A DNA stretch of 64,000 nucleotides from JABHIE01 sp964584805 (GTDB taxonomy: Bacteria; Planctomycetota; UBA1135). Both the position numbers and the translations under genes were made by a program. A model generated the notes under the pieces. It was not told where the DNA came from. It did no database searches and saw only the letters and a program-made list of their open reading frames with translations. Shown here piece after piece: positions 8,151-17,830 of this stretch. Location of the stretch: NCBI GenBank assembly GCA_964584805.1, contig CAZPAY010000007.1, forward strand, positions 42,326 through 106,325, in the 5' to 3' direction. Every line of letters begins with the position of its first letter. The stretch's first letter is position 1.

Positions 8151-9599
8151 TTAATCGGCCATCCAGTAGTTTGGCGCTTCTTTTGTAATGCGCACATCAT
8201 GTGGGTGGCTCTCTTTCATGCCCGCGCCAGAGATGCGGACGAAACGCGCTTTGGCACGGAAGACATCCATGTCTTCGGCACCGACATAACCCATGCCCGC
8301 GCGAATACCGCCGACAAATTGATAGATAAAAGGCCCCAGCGCACCGCGACTCGGCACCATGCCTTCAATGCCTTCTGGCACCAATTTGTTGGATTCATGA
8401 ACCCCAGCTTGGCCATAACGCGCTTTACCGCCCTCAACCATTGCGGCGAGAGAGCCCATACCTCGGACGGATTTAAACGACCGCCCCTGAAACAAAAACG
8501 ACTCGCCCGGGCTTTCGTCAACGCCAGCGAGCAAACTGCCAAGCATCAAGCAGGAAGCACCCGCACCCAGAGCTTTGACGGCGTCGCCAGAGTGGCGAAT
8601 CCCGCCATCGGCAATGACGGGCACCTCAAATGAGGCACAGATTTGCGACACATCGTAAACGGCGGTGAATTGCGGCACACCCACCCCTGCGACCACGCGC
8701 GTGGTGCAAATCGAACCCGGGCCAATACCGACTTTGACAGCGTCGGCTCCTGCGTCAATCAAAGCCTCAGCAGCAGCGGCGGTCGCAATATTGCCCGCCA
8801 CGACATCCACTAAATCACGGCGCTTGAGCTCACGAACGGTGTCCATCACATTTGAACTGTGGCCATGTGCGGTGTCGACCACGAGGACATCGACACCAGC
8901 CTCAACCAATGCCTCCGCACGGTCGTAATCGTGCACACCGACTGCAGCGCCTGTAAGCAAGCGGCCCTCGCCATCTTTGGCCGCCCCGGGGTACTCAGCA
9001 TTCATGCGAATATCACGCATCGTAATGAGACCCTCAAGATTCATTTTGTCGTCGACCAAGAGCAGTTTCTCAACCTTAGATTGATGCAAAATCCGTTTGG
9101 CGTCTTCAAGCGAAGTATTGGCCGGAGCCGTGACCAAATTATCTTTAGTCATCACATCACTCACGGGTTGAGCATCGCGACCTTGGAATTTGAGGTCGCG
9201 TTGAGTCAAAATGCCTACGAGCCGGTCACCCTGAAGGACGGGGAAACCAGAAATCCCGTGGTCGGCCATCAAGCGACGCGCATCGGCCACGGTGTCAGTC
9301 GGCTCAAGAGTGAGCGGATCGGAAATCACACCATGGGCGGAACGCTTGACCACGTCGACCTCGGCCACCTGCCTCTCAATACTGAGATTACGGTGGATAA
9401 TGCCAATGCCACCTTGTTGAGCCAGCGCAATGGCAAGAGCCGATTCCGTAACCGTATCCATGGCTGCAGACGCCACCGGGATGCTCAAATTCACATTGCG
9501 CGAAAAGCGTGTGAGCGTGCGGGCCTCAGTCGGCAAGACATCCGACTCTTGTGGAGCCAAGAGGACATCATCAAAGGTAAGCGCGAGTGGCAGTTCCAT
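8151..9599 (-). CDS. guaB: Inosine-5'-monophosphate dehydrogenase
   Basis: Oxidises IMP to XMP with NAD. At 482 residues it is of normal length. The N-terminus LTFDDVLLAPQESDVLP is typical, two CBS domains follow (about residues 95-205), and the catalytic loop GPGSICTTRVVAGVGVPQ contains the active-site Cys. The substrate-binding ADGGIRHSGD is present. It is the first gene of guaB-guaA-membrane protein, divergent from the pyruvate:ferredoxin oxidoreductase genes. Confidence 0.97.
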   Translation of the reverse strand: MELPLALTFDDVLLAPQESDVLPTEARTLTRFSRNVNLSIPVASAAMDTVTESALAIALAQQGGIGIIHRNLSIERQVAEVDVVKRSAHGVISDPLTLEPTDTVADARRLMADHGISGFPVLQGDRLVGILTQRDLKFQGRDAQPVSDVMTKDNLVTAPANTSLEDAKRILHQSKVEKLLLVDDKMNLEGLITMRDIRMNAEYPGAAKDGEGRLLTGAAVGVHDYDRAEALVEAGVDVLVVDTAHGHSSNVMDTVRELKRRDLVDVVAGNIATAAAAEALIDAGADAVKVGIGPGSICTTRVVAGVGVPQFTAVYDVSQICASFEVPVIADGGIRHSGDAVKALGAGASCLMLGSLLAGVDESPGESFLFQGRSFKSVRGMGSLAAMVEGGKARYGQAGVHESNKLVPEGIEGMVPSRGALGPFIYQFVGGIRAGMGYVGAEDMDVFRAKARFVRISGAGMKESHPHDVRITKEAPNYWMAD

Positions 9600-9742
9600 A
9601 GTTTATTTTAACGGCATCCGCCCCCGCTTCATAGCCCTGAATTTCGCAGAAAATATAGGGGAATCCGATGAAAGCGGGGTGGGATGCTGTCAGAATGTGG
9701 CTTAAATCTGTTGGGCCCGATTCGGGTCAATGGAGAACTTCC

Positions 9743-11707
9743 ATGTCCACTGAAATAAAAGCACCTTTCCCTGGTACGCCTGCCACCGCAGACGGCTCAA
9801 CCATGGTGGCTTACGTCGAAACAAACATCGGCGAAGCTGCTTGTGGTTACCCCATTACTTCCTCGACCACGATGGGGCAGATTTTCGAGGTTTCGGCTGC
9901 CAATGGCGCGAAAAACCTCTGGGATACCCCCATCGCCTTCTTCGAGCCAGAGTCTGAGCACTCGGCGGCATCGGCCTGCGAAGGTTACGCAGCAGCCGGC
10001 GGTCGCGTCACGACATTCACGTCAGGCCAAGGTTTGGTCTTAATGAAAGAAGTGCTCTACACGATTTCGGGTAAGCGCCTGCCGGCTGTATTCCACATCG
10101 GCGCGCGCGCACTGACTTCGCACTCACTCAACGTGCACGCCGGTCACGACGATGTCATGGCTGTGACCGATTGCGGTTGGGGCATCTTGATGGCGCGTAA
10201 TGCTCAGGAGTCTGCTGATTTGGGTTTGATTTGTCGCCGAGTTGCGGAAGACACGGACACTCCGTTCATGAATGTGCAAGATGGTTTCTTGACCACGCAC
10301 ACGGTTGAAAATGTTTTGATGCCTGAGCCAGAATTCATGAAAGAATTCATTGGCGACCCACGCGCAAAAATTAAAGATTTGATGTCAACCGATACCGCCA
10401 TCATGTCGGGTTGCGTCCAAAACCAAGACTCTTACATGAAAGGCAAGATTGCTCAGCGCGCGTTTTACGACTTGCTCGTGCCTGCGCTTGAAGAGAGTTT
10501 TGCCGAATACAAAAAGCAAACCGGGCGCTCGCTTGATTTCATCCAGTCGCACCGGTGCGAAGACGCGGATCACATCATTGTCGGCATGGGCACCATGATG
10601 GAAACCACAGCCGCCACCGTCGACTGGATGCGCGAAAACACGGACCTAAAAGTCGGTTGCGTTTCTGTCATCAGCTTGCGCCCCTTCCCTGGGCCGCAAC
10701 TGGCCAAGGTTTTGAGCGGCGCCAAGACGGTTGCTGTGATTGAGCGGTTAGATATCCCCTCCGCCCAAAGCAACCCACTCGCCGCTGAGATTAAGGCGGC
10801 TTTGTTTGATGCTGCTGTTGGCGCACCTGGCTACGAGAAAATCGAGGCCATGCCTGCGCTTTACCATGGGTCTGGTGGGCTTGGCTCACGCGATATCCGC
10901 CCCGGCGACATTGTTTCACTTTTTGAGCATATCGCGGAAGGCCGCGAAACATCGGCCGGTCGTTACTTCTCCATCGGCATTGAGCATCCGACGGCAATCA
11001 CAATGGGCATTGACCCTGACGTACGCCCTGCCGGCTCGTTCTCGATGCGTGGTCACTCAGTTGGCGGTTACGGTTCAGTTACGACCAACAAGGTCATCGG
11101 CACATTGGTGGCTGACCTCTTTGATAAAGAGGTGCAGGCCTATCCGAAATATGGTTCTGAGAAAAAGGGTCTGCCTACGACTTACTTCCTGACCATTGCC
11201 GACAGTCACATCCCGATTCACTGCGAGTTGCACAAAGTGGAATTTGTGCCGCTTAATGATGTCAATGCCTTCCGCAACGGCAACCCGCTGTTCGGCTTGG
11301 TGGAAGGCGGTGCGATGTTACTGCAATCCCCCGCCAATGACCCCGAGCAAGTTTGGCGTGGCATCCCTGCGGCCGCTCGCGAGGGCATTCGTGAAAAGGG
11401 TATCCGCGTTTACTACCTCGACATGGTTGAGACGGCGCGTGATATCGCTTCAAGCCCTGACTTAGTTCAGCGCATGCAAGGCATTGTGCTTTTAGGTGTA
11501 TTCCTGAAAGTGACTCCATTCGCTGAGCAATCGGGCCTCACGGATGAAACACTCCTTGGGGGTGTTGAGCGCAGTTTGCGGAAATACTTCGGGCGACGCG
11601 GTGACAAAGTGGTCGCCGAAAACCTCGAATGCGTGCGGCGCGGTATCGCGGATGTCCGCGAGGTTTCACGCGAAATCATCGAATCTGAAATCAATCTAGA
11701 GGTCTGA
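9743..11707 (+). CDS. Pyruvate:ferredoxin oxidoreductase, N-terminal half (alpha and gamma domains)
   Basis: This 654-residue protein covers the first domains of NifJ-type pyruvate:ferredoxin (flavodoxin) oxidoreductase. Domain I (pyrimidine-binding, with YPITSSTTMG and EGYAAAGGR), domain II (SLRPFPG) and the gamma domain (SFSMRGHSVGGYGSV) are present. It stops before the ferredoxin and TPP parts, which are encoded by the next gene 10 bases on. The enzyme cleaves pyruvate to acetyl-CoA, CO2 and reduced ferredoxin. The ATG at 9743 has GGAG upstream and gives the expected N-terminus. A different 2-oxoacid substrate cannot be excluded. Confidence 0.85.
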   Translation: MSTEIKAPFPGTPATADGSTMVAYVETNIGEAACGYPITSSTTMGQIFEVSAANGAKNLWDTPIAFFEPESEHSAASACEGYAAAGGRVTTFTSGQGLVLMKEVLYTISGKRLPAVFHIGARALTSHSLNVHAGHDDVMAVTDCGWGILMARNAQESADLGLICRRVAEDTDTPFMNVQDGFLTTHTVENVLMPEPEFMKEFIGDPRAKIKDLMSTDTAIMSGCVQNQDSYMKGKIAQRAFYDLLVPALEESFAEYKKQTGRSLDFIQSHRCEDADHIIVGMGTMMETTAATVDWMRENTDLKVGCVSVISLRPFPGPQLAKVLSGAKTVAVIERLDIPSAQSNPLAAEIKAALFDAAVGAPGYEKIEAMPALYHGSGGLGSRDIRPGDIVSLFEHIAEGRETSAGRYFSIGIEHPTAITMGIDPDVRPAGSFSMRGHSVGGYGSVTTNKVIGTLVADLFDKEVQAYPKYGSEKKGLPTTYFLTIADSHIPIHCELHKVEFVPLNDVNAFRNGNPLFGLVEGGAMLLQSPANDPEQVWRGIPAAAREGIREKGIRVYYLDMVETARDIASSPDLVQRMQGIVLLGVFLKVTPFAEQSGLTDETLLGGVERSLRKYFGRRGDKVVAENLECVRRGIADVREVSREIIESEINLEV

Positions 11708-11717
11708 GGGTTAAACC

Positions 11718-13286
11718 ATGAGCAACCACACACAACAAGACATGTTTGAGCTCCTCGATTTTGAGGATTTTAACGAGCGCATCATTCGCGCCTACAACGA
11801 TGGCTCAGCCGAAATGGGCCTGCCTGCTGACATCTCGACCGCTCGCTCGGTCATGGCCCCCGGCACGGGTCGCATGCGTGATTTTTCTTATATCGCGCCT
11901 GAGATTCCGATTTTCTTCAATGACAATTGCGTCGGTTGCATGGAGTGCGTCACTTCCTGCCCCGACACGGCCATCCTTGGCAAAGTTTTACCCAAATCTG
12001 AATTTGACTCCAAAGTTGCCGAGCTTGCCGGCACGGCCAAAGATCAATTTGAAGGCTCTTTCTCTACCACGAAAAAGTTCTACAACATGATTGAGAAAAA
12101 GGGTGGCGACCCTGGCATGTTTGGTATTTTCGTTGACCCGACCAAATGCAAGGGATGTGGCGAGTGCGTTGAGGTTTGTGATGACGAGGCGCTTGCGATG
12201 CAAGACAAGTCGGAACAAGGCTTGCCGCACTTCAAAGAGACTTTTGACATCTTCAAGAATCTGCCCGACACTTCTGATGATTACATCAACGAAAAAGTGT
12301 TGAGCGACATGATGCTCAAGCAAGAGGCGCTTGATGGTTTTGTCGGTGGTGCCGGTGCTTGCATGGGTTGCGGCGAGGTGACTTGCCTGCGCATGATGTT
12401 GGCCGCGACTAATTTTGTTTACGGTCCAGAGAGTTTGGGCATGGTCGCCGCGACAGGCTGCAACACGGTTTACGCATCAACCTACCCCTACAACCCATAC
12501 ACCGCCCCATGGATGAACTCGCTCTTTGAAAACTGCGCGACGACCGCCGCGGGTGTGCGTTTGCGTTGGGATCAATCCGGCCGCAAAGACAAAAAGCTTT
12601 GGGCGATTGGCGGCGATGGCGGCATGCTTGATATTGGTTTTCAGGCTCTGAGTCGCGTGTTGACTTCTGACCTTGATATCAATGTGATGGTGCTTGATAC
12701 GCAGGTCTACTCCAACACGGGTGGCCAAACTTCCGGCTCAACTTTCTTTGCTCAAGAATCAAAATTGTCGGCCCACGGCAAGGTGACTCCAGGCAAAGTT
12801 GAGATGCGGAAGGAGGCGGCGCAAATCGCGATGATGCATCCGAATGTATTTGTGGCTTGTGTCTCGGCGGCCTTCCCCGCCCACTTCTATCGTGCCATCA
12901 TGGCGGCCAACGAGTACGAAGGCCCAAGCTTGATTATTGCTTACACGACCTGCCAACCCGAGCACGGCGTCGGCGACGAGATGAGTAACGCTCAATCCAA
13001 GCTGGCTGTCGAAAGCCGCACCTTCCCGCTGCTTGTCCATGACCCCCGCGAAGGCAAATTATTGCGCGAGCGTTTAAGTCTAAAGGGCAATCCAAAAATC
13101 AAAGAGGACTGGATGAAAAAGCCGAAGACCGACGATGATTTAACCTTTGTCGATTTTGCCCGCACCGAAGGTCGTTTCCGCAAGCACTTTGACAAAGACG
13201 GCAACCCATCTGAAGCTTTGATGTCCAGTAATGACCACCGGCTTCACACCGGGCGGCGTCTGCAAGAGAGGGCCGTAGTTATCTAG
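11718..13286 (+). CDS. Pyruvate:ferredoxin oxidoreductase, C-terminal half (ferredoxin and TPP-binding domains)
   Basis: A 522-residue protein matching the second part of NifJ. It has two [4Fe-4S] motifs (CVGCMECVTSCP and CKGCGECVEVCD) and the TPP domain with GACMGCGEV, GDGG...N and VLDTQVYSNTGGQTS, the last being specific to pyruvate:ferredoxin oxidoreductases. The spacing of 10 bases from the preceding gene shows they form one enzyme from two chains. The C-terminal 70 residues after the TPP domain are charged. A terminator follows at 13307. Confidence 0.87.
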   Translation: MSNHTQQDMFELLDFEDFNERIIRAYNDGSAEMGLPADISTARSVMAPGTGRMRDFSYIAPEIPIFFNDNCVGCMECVTSCPDTAILGKVLPKSEFDSKVAELAGTAKDQFEGSFSTTKKFYNMIEKKGGDPGMFGIFVDPTKCKGCGECVEVCDDEALAMQDKSEQGLPHFKETFDIFKNLPDTSDDYINEKVLSDMMLKQEALDGFVGGAGACMGCGEVTCLRMMLAATNFVYGPESLGMVAATGCNTVYASTYPYNPYTAPWMNSLFENCATTAAGVRLRWDQSGRKDKKLWAIGGDGGMLDIGFQALSRVLTSDLDINVMVLDTQVYSNTGGQTSGSTFFAQESKLSAHGKVTPGKVEMRKEAAQIAMMHPNVFVACVSAAFPAHFYRAIMAANEYEGPSLIIAYTTCQPEHGVGDEMSNAQSKLAVESRTFPLLVHDPREGKLLRERLSLKGNPKIKEDWMKKPKTDDDLTFVDFARTEGRFRKHFDKDGNPSEALMSSNDHRLHTGRRLQERAVVI

Positions 13287-13306
13287 TTGCTAACGGGGTG
13301 CCCGAA

Positions 13307-13340
13307 AGGGCCCAGCGGCGGTTGCCGCTGGCCCATTTTC
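13307..13340 (+). terminator. Probable terminator of the pyruvate:ferredoxin oxidoreductase operon
   Basis: A GC-rich hairpin (GGGCCCAGCGGC, loop about GGTT, GCCGCTGGCCC) is followed by ATTTTC. It lies about 20 bases after the stop codon of the TPP-domain subunit. Confidence 0.65.
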
Positions 13341-13434
13341 GCAATTTGAAATAAATATGAATTGGTTGTCCAAGTAATGACTATTTGACTCTTAGTGTTC
13401 AGAAGGAGTTCACTTTGTTCTCCAGCGTATAGTC

Positions 13435-14022
13435 ATGAAAACCACCGAACTTATTCAATTACTTGAGGAGAATGCCCCTCAAATCCAACGGGAATGGAGC
13501 GATTATCGCTCTGGCCCAACTCTAGACATGATGGCTCATGTCGGGCGAAAAGAGGACACCCACGCCTTCTTATTGCTCAAGGCTGGCAAATTTGAGACGA
13601 AATATGCCCCCACATTCCCTCACACTTTGTCAATGCTGCGCCAAATACCCCATCTTCGCGGAGCGAGTTTTTTAACTGCGGTTCCACATGGCGAGTGTGG
13701 CCTGCACAGAGGGCAATACGGGGTACAGCGCACCTTGCTTGGCATCGATATCCCGAAAGACAACTATTTCGAATTAGAGGGTAAGTTCATCCAATATATT
13801 GAACAAAAATGCATCACATTCCATGACTACCAGGAACACCGTGGGCGCAATGGATCTGATATGCCGCGCACCGCATTAATCGTAGATTGTTGGTCACTGC
13901 CCTCGCGGTTTAGTAATCCACTGCGCGCAATTGGAGCACGGCTCTTTGACAAAACACGTTTCAAAAACGGGGATGCTCAACAAGCATTGCGCTTGCAGAT
14001 GCATCTAGAGAGTCAGGGCTAG
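13435..14022 (+). CDS. Aspartyl/asparaginyl beta-hydroxylase-like dioxygenase
   Basis: A 195-residue protein resembling the catalytic domain of AspH-type Fe(II)/2-oxoglutarate oxygenases. Family landmarks are FPHTLSMLRQIPHLRGASF, HRGQYG with the first iron-binding His, and FHDYQEHRGRN with the second, followed by PRTALIVDCW. Substrates of bacterial members are mostly unknown; some hydroxylate lipid A acyl chains (LpxO) or peptides. It stands alone on plus and overlaps the convergent DUF1801 gene by 4 bases. Confidence 0.78.
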   Translation: MKTTELIQLLEENAPQIQREWSDYRSGPTLDMMAHVGRKEDTHAFLLLKAGKFETKYAPTFPHTLSMLRQIPHLRGASFLTAVPHGECGLHRGQYGVQRTLLGIDIPKDNYFELEGKFIQYIEQKCITFHDYQEHRGRNGSDMPRTALIVDCWSLPSRFSNPLRAIGARLFDKTRFKNGDAQQALRLQMHLESQG

Positions 14023-14474
14023 CGTTTGAATTGGCTCTCGTAAAGAGAAATCCAGTCTTGCGGCGACATCTTGTTTGCCAACTCGCCGACAAGTTCAAAA
14101 GGGGTATCACTCATTTTCTTAATGCGTATACAGCTCTTTCCCATATCTAACTTCCGCTTGCAATGTTTTGGAAATTCTGCCACGAACCAGGTGAGCAATT
14201 CGGGGTCGGCGTAAATCCCCATGTGATAGACCGCAATATAGTTTTTTTGTGATGCCAAGCCTAAGAAAGGCAGGGGTGTCTTGGGATCACAGTGATAACC
14301 ATCTGGGTAAAGCGAGTGCGGCACGACCCAACTCGGCATGCCATATTGCATGACTTCTTCAAAACCATCGGGGAGGTGCGCGCGAATAGCCTCAAGCAAA
14401 CGCGTAAATGGCTCAACACGATCTGCGGGCAATTCGTCGAGGTAAGCGGCTACTGTTTTTGCTTTTGATTGCAT
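14019..14474 (-). CDS. DUF1801 domain protein
   Basis: A 151-residue protein. The start MQSKAKTVAAYLDELP at 14474 begins the recognisable domain; the open frame extends 32 codons upstream into the membrane-protein gene and is rejected. DUF1801 (YdhG-like) features are PDGFEEVMQYGMPSW, LGLASQKNYIAVYHMG and the ends KLDMGKSCIRIKK. The fold is iron-chaperone/frataxin-like, but the biochemical role is not established. It is the last gene of the long minus-strand run and meets the AspH-like gene head to head at the stops. Confidence 0.8.
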   Translation of the reverse strand: MQSKAKTVAAYLDELPADRVEPFTRLLEAIRAHLPDGFEEVMQYGMPSWVVPHSLYPDGYHCDPKTPLPFLGLASQKNYIAVYHMGIYADPELLTWFVAEFPKHCKRKLDMGKSCIRIKKMSDTPFELVGELANKMSPQDWISLYESQFKR

Positions 14475-14505
14475 GCTGTTGCCTTTCAGCCAAAACGAAC
14501 GGATT

Positions 14506-15108
14506 TCAAGCCTCAGATTCTTTTGGCTGCCAAGCCAATCCGCGCAAGGCAACAAACAGTACAAGAGCAATGCCCACCGACCACATCAAGTCGTGCCGCA
14601 AACCCGCAACACCCGCAAGCAATGAAGTTGAAAGGGCTTCGCTATCAACACCGTCGCCCATTTCAGCGACATCCTGAAAAATGCCTGTCATTTCCGTCAC
14701 CGCACTCACCAAAACATAACAAGGGTGAATCACAGTCATCATCGAAAGTGCCTCAAAAGTTTTCTTACTGCGGCCGTAAGTAAACAGTAAGGAGAGCGCG
14801 AGCAACCAGCTAGCTAACGCTCCTGCAATTGGGTAAACCAAGGTCATCGAAAGGATGCCCGCATTAACAGATGGGTCGTCTGCCATGCTTTCAAAAATGG
14901 CGAGGCTACCCGATTCGTCAACAGCATAAACATCAAAAATTTGCCAGACTCCAAAAGCTGCCGAGAGCAAATTGAACAAAAGTAACAGGCTCATGGCCCG
15001 CATCAAAAAAGGCAGGCGACGCGGGTCGCGACCGAAGAATGCCCAACCTCCGCCGGCAAAAGCTAGCGGAACGCACAAGAGTGAAACAATCGGCAAAAAC
15101 TCAGTCAT
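14506..15108 (-). CDS. Multi-pass membrane protein, unknown function
   Basis: A 200-residue protein with about five hydrophobic segments (residues ~5-25, 35-60, 85-110, 120-140 and 165-190). The overall look (conserved polar residues inside the segments, no large domain) resembles MotA/TolQ-like or other small channel proteins, but I cannot assign a family. It begins 2 bases after the DUF4340 gene ends and so belongs to the ABC exporter run. Confidence 0.65.
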   Translation of the reverse strand: MTEFLPIVSLLCVPLAFAGGGWAFFGRDPRRLPFLMRAMSLLLLFNLLSAAFGVWQIFDVYAVDESGSLAIFESMADDPSVNAGILSMTLVYPIAGALASWLLALSLLFTYGRSKKTFEALSMMTVIHPCYVLVSAVTEMTGIFQDVAEMGDGVDSEALSTSLLAGVAGLRHDLMWSVGIALVLFVALRGLAWQPKESEA

Positions 15109-15110
15109 GG

Positions 15111-16142
15111 CTATTCTTCTTGGCGACTCTCAACAAAAAAGGAAAGATCGACCTGACGCAAACTTTCCGCCTCGTACTCCGCGACGGTGTAAACCCACGG
15201 CAAGCCTTCAATGTAGATGTAGCGATGGCCATCACTTGCCGATGCGCCTAGCTGAAACTGGAAAACAGCCCCGCCGATGCCAGCTCGAAAAACATCAACG
15301 CCCAGGCCATAGCGCGTGGCTACTGGGCGACTTGTTTCAACAGCCTCGACCACATCAGATGCTCGCAAGTCAGTCAAAACCGCAAGCAATTGCTCCGCAG
15401 CCCAATTCGGCACTTGACCAGAAGGTAAAGACCAAGTCGATTGCTCGACACCATTAATGAGCTCTGTCTTTTCACTGCGAGTCAATCGCCAACTTGAATC
15501 AGGCGCGTCAGAAATGCGCTCAACCCAGGTCACATCACTCGGCTCAACAGACGCGAGAAACTTATTCTCAATCCAATCGGCAGGATCCGTCACTGGAGCG
15601 ATGTAATTGTTTGACAGAAAGACTTCGGATTCACCTGCACGGCGCACATAAAAAGCCAAGATGGCCCGCTCCGACTCTTCAGGGCTGATTTCCTGACCGC
15701 GCAATTTTCCGGCCATCAAGTCGGCCAACACGACACCAGAACCATCACGCACTGTGACTCGCACGGCATGCTCTGCATCGACTCCATAGACTTTATGGTT
15801 GGCTCGGTTATCTGAAACCAAATCACGAGATTTCAGTGAAGTCAAAGTTGCGAACAAATTGGCAAGTCTGGCCAAATGAGCCGGGTGGCCCAACTTAGTT
15901 GCCACACGCCACTTGCCTTCAAGCAAATGAAGTTTTGCTTCATTGCCAGGCGAAACAATCTCGACCTCAACAGCCGAGTCGATCACCTTCGCCAAGCCAG
16001 GGAAAAGCAAACCGATACCGGCACTCGTACGAGTGTGAGCGTCGCCCTGCCACGGCTTATGCACGACAAGAGCCCCTGCCGTCAACAAACAAAAGCAAAG
16101 TGCCAACCACAAATTGCGGCGAATTAACGAAGAAGAGATCAT
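15111..16142 (-). CDS. DUF4340 domain protein of the Gld-type ABC cluster
   Basis: A 343-residue protein with an N-terminal membrane anchor (IRRNLWLALCFCLLTAGALVV) and a periplasmic DUF4340-like body (VEIVSPGNEAKLHLLEGKWRV and DGHRYIYIEGLPWVYTV). The ATG at 16142 overlaps the stop of the upstream GldG-like gene by four bases (ATGA), which fixes the start over the longer frame. DUF4340 proteins typically follow gldA/F/G-like ABC genes. Their role is unknown, presumably as an accessory part of the exporter. Confidence 0.8.
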   Translation of the reverse strand: MISSSLIRRNLWLALCFCLLTAGALVVHKPWQGDAHTRTSAGIGLLFPGLAKVIDSAVEVEIVSPGNEAKLHLLEGKWRVATKLGHPAHLARLANLFATLTSLKSRDLVSDNRANHKVYGVDAEHAVRVTVRDGSGVVLADLMAGKLRGQEISPEESERAILAFYVRRAGESEVFLSNNYIAPVTDPADWIENKFLASVEPSDVTWVERISDAPDSSWRLTRSEKTELINGVEQSTWSLPSGQVPNWAAEQLLAVLTDLRASDVVEAVETSRPVATRYGLGVDVFRAGIGGAVFQFQLGASASDGHRYIYIEGLPWVYTVAEYEAESLRQVDLSFFVESRQEE

Positions 16143-17830
16143 GCCTCGCCTCCAGGAACCGAGCGCGACCAAGGGCGTTTAGCGGCTTTTGCGTGATAAG
16201 AGAAATGCGCGAAAGACAGCAGGAGTGTAAGGAGTAATGGCATAAAGACATTGCTCCAGGCAAGGGAGCGGCGCTCAGATCGCTCGTATTCTTTTGCCTC
16301 GCGGTCTAAGGAGTCTGCCTCTTCGGATGTACTTGGCGCACCACCCTGTTCCGCAATGTATTCATTGTAAAAATGAGGAATCCGCCGCGTGCGTTTCCCA
16401 CGAGAGCGCAAGCCGATGAGCGAGCCTCGCTGTGCCATCCAGTCGACCAAGTTAGCAAGGAGGTCAGCATTGATTGAACCCGCCTGCAAAGAGGCGTTAT
16501 GAAACAAGTCTGCGTCGCCAAGGATGGTCAATAGGCCATTGCCCTCAACAATGTCATGCAAGCTGACGGCCAACGAGTAAGATCGAGGCAAGCCAGACGC
16601 CACAGCAGCTGCTCGCTGTTGCTCGATATTCTCTGCCGACATTTTTAAGTTTGCCCCCGGCGGTAACAACCACGCTTGCTCGGATGAGCTCAGCAGAGTC
16701 TCAGCCGAGTATTCGAATCTGGCTTTATCTTCCAGAAGAATCGGATGCGCCCAAAAAAGCAAAGCATCTGAGAGGGAAGCTGTGACGACATGATTGGGAT
16801 TTAGACCGCCATCAGACAGGACGGGCAAAAATCCATAAGGCATCGTGATTTGCGCCTGCTTCACAGTGCCATCTGGCATAGGCACATCACGGCTTCCAAC
16901 AGGAGCTTCTTGGGAATGAACATCCCAAAGTAAACTCGATTGGGGATGGACCCCTAAACTCGCAAGCCAATCTTGCAAACCAGACTGAATGGGGCGCGCG
17001 CCCAAACCTGGCGAAATTTCTTCTCCATCCCAAAGCATGAGAACATGCCCCCCTCCAGCCAAATAATGCTGAATGGCCGACAACTCATTTTCATTGACAC
17101 CTTCGGGGCGTGCAACGATCAACAAATCGGCATCGTCTCCTAATCGCAGGCCATCGAGTGTCGCATCAAGCGTGACATCATCAATGCGATAACGGTCTCG
17201 TAGAATTGCGCGCATATTCGCAAAAATACGATCGGCAGGCACGGGAACACTGATGCCTGGCACAGGTGGCGGCATAACCGATTCACGCGAGAAAAAAGCA
17301 ACGCGAGGTTGCTCAGGCTTTAAGAGTGCATTCAGCCGCGTCACAAACGAAAACTCAAATTCTGCAGGGATGCAAAATGGAATCACCTCAGATGCATCTT
17401 GGTAACGCATCTCTAGTCCTTGATAGAGGGTGTTCATGCTGACTGAACCAACGCGACGGCTCGGCAGCGGGACAGCAGCAATACCAATATGCTCAGCATC
17501 ACGCGATGCAGCGAGATCCGTGGTCGGGTCAACCATCTCGACCACCATTTTGCCGTCGGATGCTTGAGACATTTCTTCGAGCAAATCCTCAAGAACCATG
17601 CGAGCGGGAAGCAACCCTTCCGCGCCTTCGATGTCACGGTTAAAGTAAAGTTTGACCTGCAAGCGGTCGTCAAGCTCGCCGAGCAAGTCTATGGTTGAAT
17701 CCGCAAGAGTAAATTCTTGGTCTGCAGTCAAGTCGAGACGGCTCGAAATTGCCTGGGAAAGACTTAAGAAAGCGATTAGCGAGCCAAAAAGAAAAACTGC
17801 AGCCCAGCGAATGTGTTGACGCGCACTCAT
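16139..17830 (-). CDS. GldG-family ABC exporter auxiliary protein
   Basis: A 563-residue protein with an N-terminal membrane helix, a GldG-like periplasmic domain (LTADQEFTLADSTIDLL, a typical opening of this family) and a C-terminal helix (LAWSNVFMPLLLTLLLSFAHF) near residues 525-550. GldG works with GldA and GldF in gliding motility of Bacteroidota, but homologues in non-gliding bacteria have no known substrate. It is coupled by 4-base overlaps to the permease upstream and DUF4340 downstream. Confidence 0.82.
   Translation of the reverse strand: MSARQHIRWAAVFLFGSLIAFLSLSQAISSRLDLTADQEFTLADSTIDLLGELDDRLQVKLYFNRDIEGAEGLLPARMVLEDLLEEMSQASDGKMVVEMVDPTTDLAASRDAEHIGIAAVPLPSRRVGSVSMNTLYQGLEMRYQDASEVIPFCIPAEFEFSFVTRLNALLKPEQPRVAFFSRESVMPPPVPGISVPVPADRIFANMRAILRDRYRIDDVTLDATLDGLRLGDDADLLIVARPEGVNENELSAIQHYLAGGGHVLMLWDGEEISPGLGARPIQSGLQDWLASLGVHPQSSLLWDVHSQEAPVGSRDVPMPDGTVKQAQITMPYGFLPVLSDGGLNPNHVVTASLSDALLFWAHPILLEDKARFEYSAETLLSSSEQAWLLPPGANLKMSAENIEQQRAAAVASGLPRSYSLAVSLHDIVEGNGLLTILGDADLFHNASLQAGSINADLLANLVDWMAQRGSLIGLRSRGKRTRRIPHFYNEYIAEQGGAPSTSEEADSLDREAKEYERSERRSLAWSNVFMPLLLTLLLSFAHFSYHAKAAKRPWSRSVPGGEA

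Noticed and set aside
11700..11720. Frameshift or Sec codon between the two pyruvate:ferredoxin oxidoreductase genes
   Set aside because: The sequence after the TGA at 11705 does not continue the domain in frame, and the second gene has its own ATG and start region.
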